A stretch of 64,000 nucleotides of DNA from RGIG3178 sp963674495. Lineage in GTDB: Bacteria > Bacillota > Clostridia > Christensenellales > QAND01. Below the pieces are notes generated by a model. That model saw only the letters and a program-made list of their open reading frames with translations. It was not told where the DNA came from and did no database searches. Positions 62,888 to 64,000 of this stretch are shown here, piece by piece. Every line of letters starts with the position of its first letter. The first letter of the stretch is position 1. Position numbers and translations under genes: made by a program. The stretch lies in NCBI GenBank assembly GCA_963674495.2, contig CAXXLG010000002.1, positions 930,001 to 994,000 on the forward strand, read 5' to 3'.

Positions 62888-63550
62888 ATGATTGAGCGTG
62901 TACGACATAATTTCTTGTTTGAGCATGTACCAGAGGATGCTATGCATGCGCTGCTCGCGCGCGACGATGTTAAAAGCGCTACGTTTAAAAACGGAGAGAC
63001 GATCTACGATCCACAGCACTACCGGCGCAGCATGGGTATTATACTATCGGGCAACGTGGAGGTGTACAACACCGCGGATGCGCACACCGTGCTGCTGAAC
63101 ATACTATCAATGGGACAGACATTCGGCGTGGCTACGCTATTCCACGATGCCGGGTTTTACATCAGCCACATCGTGTCCAAGGGGCGTTGCGAGGTGCTGT
63201 TCATTCCGCAGAAGGCGCTGTGCGCACTGTTTCGTGACAGCATGCAGGCCGTTGAAAACTACGTCGCATTTTTGTCCGGACGTATTTACTTCCTCAACCG
63301 GAAGATTGATTCGTTTACCAGGGACAGCGCACAGCAGCGGCTGGCGATGTATTTGGCGGATGCGGCGGTAAAAGACGAGCAGGGATACGTAGTGCGCATG
63401 CCTTTTGGCATGAATAAGCTGGCTACGCTTTTGTCCATCGGGCGTGCCTCGCTGTACCGGGCGATGCAGTCGCTCGTGGAAAGCGGACTGATCGAACGCA
63501 AGGGACGATTGATTCACATCAAGGATCTACACAAACTCAGTATTCTATGA
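62888..63550 (+). CDS. Crp/Fnr-family transcription regulator (second copy)
   Basis: A 220-residue regulator with an N-terminal beta barrel (ETIYDPQHYRRSMGIILSGNVEVYNT in pieces; FGVATLFHDAGFY), a dimer helix and a winged HTH (FGMNKLATLLSIGRASLYRAMQ). It lacks Fnr cysteines. It shares little sequence with the copy at 56.7 kb beyond the fold. The leader has a consensus promoter and a palindrome that may be its own site. It lies 20 bases upstream of an ABC substrate-binding lipoprotein, a likely target. Confidence 0.92.
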   Translation: MIERVRHNFLFEHVPEDAMHALLARDDVKSATFKNGETIYDPQHYRRSMGIILSGNVEVYNTADAHTVLLNILSMGQTFGVATLFHDAGFYISHIVSKGRCEVLFIPQKALCALFRDSMQAVENYVAFLSGRIYFLNRKIDSFTRDSAQQRLAMYLADAAVKDEQGYVVRMPFGMNKLATLLSIGRASLYRAMQSLVESGLIERKGRLIHIKDLHKLSIL

Positions 63551-63570
63551 ATTTACAGGAGGATAAAACA

Positions 63571-64000
63571 ATGAAACACAAACGTATTTGGATTGCCGTT
63601 TTGATGGCGATGGCACTTTTGGCAATGTCGGCATGCACGTCGGCAACGCCCGCACCCACACAGGTCGCGCAAAAGGCCGCGGTCAACGTGGCGGCGTTGA
63701 AGGGACCGACCGGCATCGGTATGGTCAAGCTTTGGGACGACAATCAAGAGGGCATTACGCTGAACGATTACACATTCACCTTTGCCGGTGCGCCGGACGA
63801 AGTAGTTGGGATGCTGACCAGCGGTGAAGTGGACATCGCGGCGGTACCCATCAATCTGGCGGGTTCGCTGTATAATAAAACGCAAGGCAACATTCAGATC
63901 ACGGCGTTGATCACCCGCGGTGTATTGTACGTGCTGGAAAACGGCGACACGGTACAAAGCATCGCCGATCTTGAGGGACAGACGGTGTATGCGACGGGTC
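63571..64000 (+). CDS. ABC transporter substrate-binding lipoprotein, truncated by the window edge
   Basis: A signal peptide (MKHKRIWIAVLMAMALLAMS) ends at AC with a lipobox LAMSAC, giving a lipidated Cys21. The following text reads LKGPTGIGMVKLWDDNQEG and APDEVVGMLTSGEVDIAAVP, with SIADLEGQTVYATG at the edge. This fits the SsuA/TauA/nitrate-type or MqnA-like binding-protein fold. The 143 codons seen are the N-terminal lobe. AGGAGGATAAAACA precedes the ATG. Confidence 0.9.
   Translation, partial: MKHKRIWIAVLMAMALLAMSACTSATPAPTQVAQKAAVNVAALKGPTGIGMVKLWDDNQEGITLNDYTFTFAGAPDEVVGMLTSGEVDIAAVPINLAGSLYNKTQGNIQITALITRGVLYVLENGDTVQSIADLEGQTVYATG

Overview
The window looks like a chromosomal segment of a mid-GC monoderm Clostridia member (Eubacteriales; an Oscillospiraceae- or Christensenellales-like lineage is my guess). 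The reasons are a SCIFF peptide next to its radical SAM maturase, a sortase B, a SpoIID-domain protein, MgtE, an AzlCD pair, AGGAGG-type ribosome binding sites, frequent TTG/GTG starts, sigma-A type TTGACA/TATAAT promoters and U-tailed hairpin terminators. There is no plasmid, phage or insertion-sequence signature. Most of the window is ordinary core genome carrying several accessory patches.

Layout. 1-4.9 kb: the edge of a minus-strand gene, a class B sortase, a degenerate tandem repeat, DNA polymerase IV, a PNPOx-like protein, a small membrane protein, a DgkA-family kinase and a small Arg/Tyr-tailed protein. 4.97-6.16 kb: an AT-rich patch with an unknown minus-strand ORF, three phased TATAACAT repeats, a ribbon-helix-helix protein, an XRE protein and a very strong terminator. 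6.3-14 kb: YaiI/YqxD protein, tRNA-Arg(ACG) divergent from argS, serS (with an enlarged arm), rplI, dnaB, a DUF1292 protein and a class II aldolase. 14-21.9 kb: dcd, a VOC protein, exonuclease III, two lipoproteins (an alpha/beta hydrolase and a C39-like protein), a flavin reductase-like protein and an M20 peptidase.

22.0-31.5 kb is the most coherent system: a Tad/Flp pilus operon. It is preceded by a cyclic di-GMP-I (GEMM) riboswitch whose aptamer is followed at once by a strong terminator, so pilus transcription is probably set by c-di-GMP. The order is tadV, flp, an intercistronic hairpin, tadE, a TadG-like gene, cpaB, tadZ, tadA, tadB, tadC, a DUF192 gene, and last a 382-residue coiled-coil protein with a DivIVA-like N-terminus. 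That last protein is a candidate positioning factor for the machine.

31.5-42 kb: mgtE, with a promoter, a possible 32-codon leader ORF and a hairpin in its leader; an ABC exporter (ATPase plus 1003-residue FtsX-type permease); an aldo/keto reductase with a palindromic operator candidate; a MATE exporter; and a SCIFF locus where the precursor peptide is intact but the maturase carries five one-base indels. 42-49 kb: a DUF3842 protein, a 1077-residue SpoIID protein with an SH3-like domain inserted in the catalytic domain plus six C-terminal SH3 repeats, an HD-domain protein, a beta-CASP nuclease, a DEDDh exonuclease and a second ribbon-helix-helix protein. 49.5-64 kb: glmS, a frameshifted EFR1-type flavodoxin/ferredoxin gene, a purL-purQ fusion, two Crp/Fnr regulators flanking pyruvate carboxylase and an ECF S-component/azlC/azlD operon, and a truncated ABC substrate-binding lipoprotein at the right edge.
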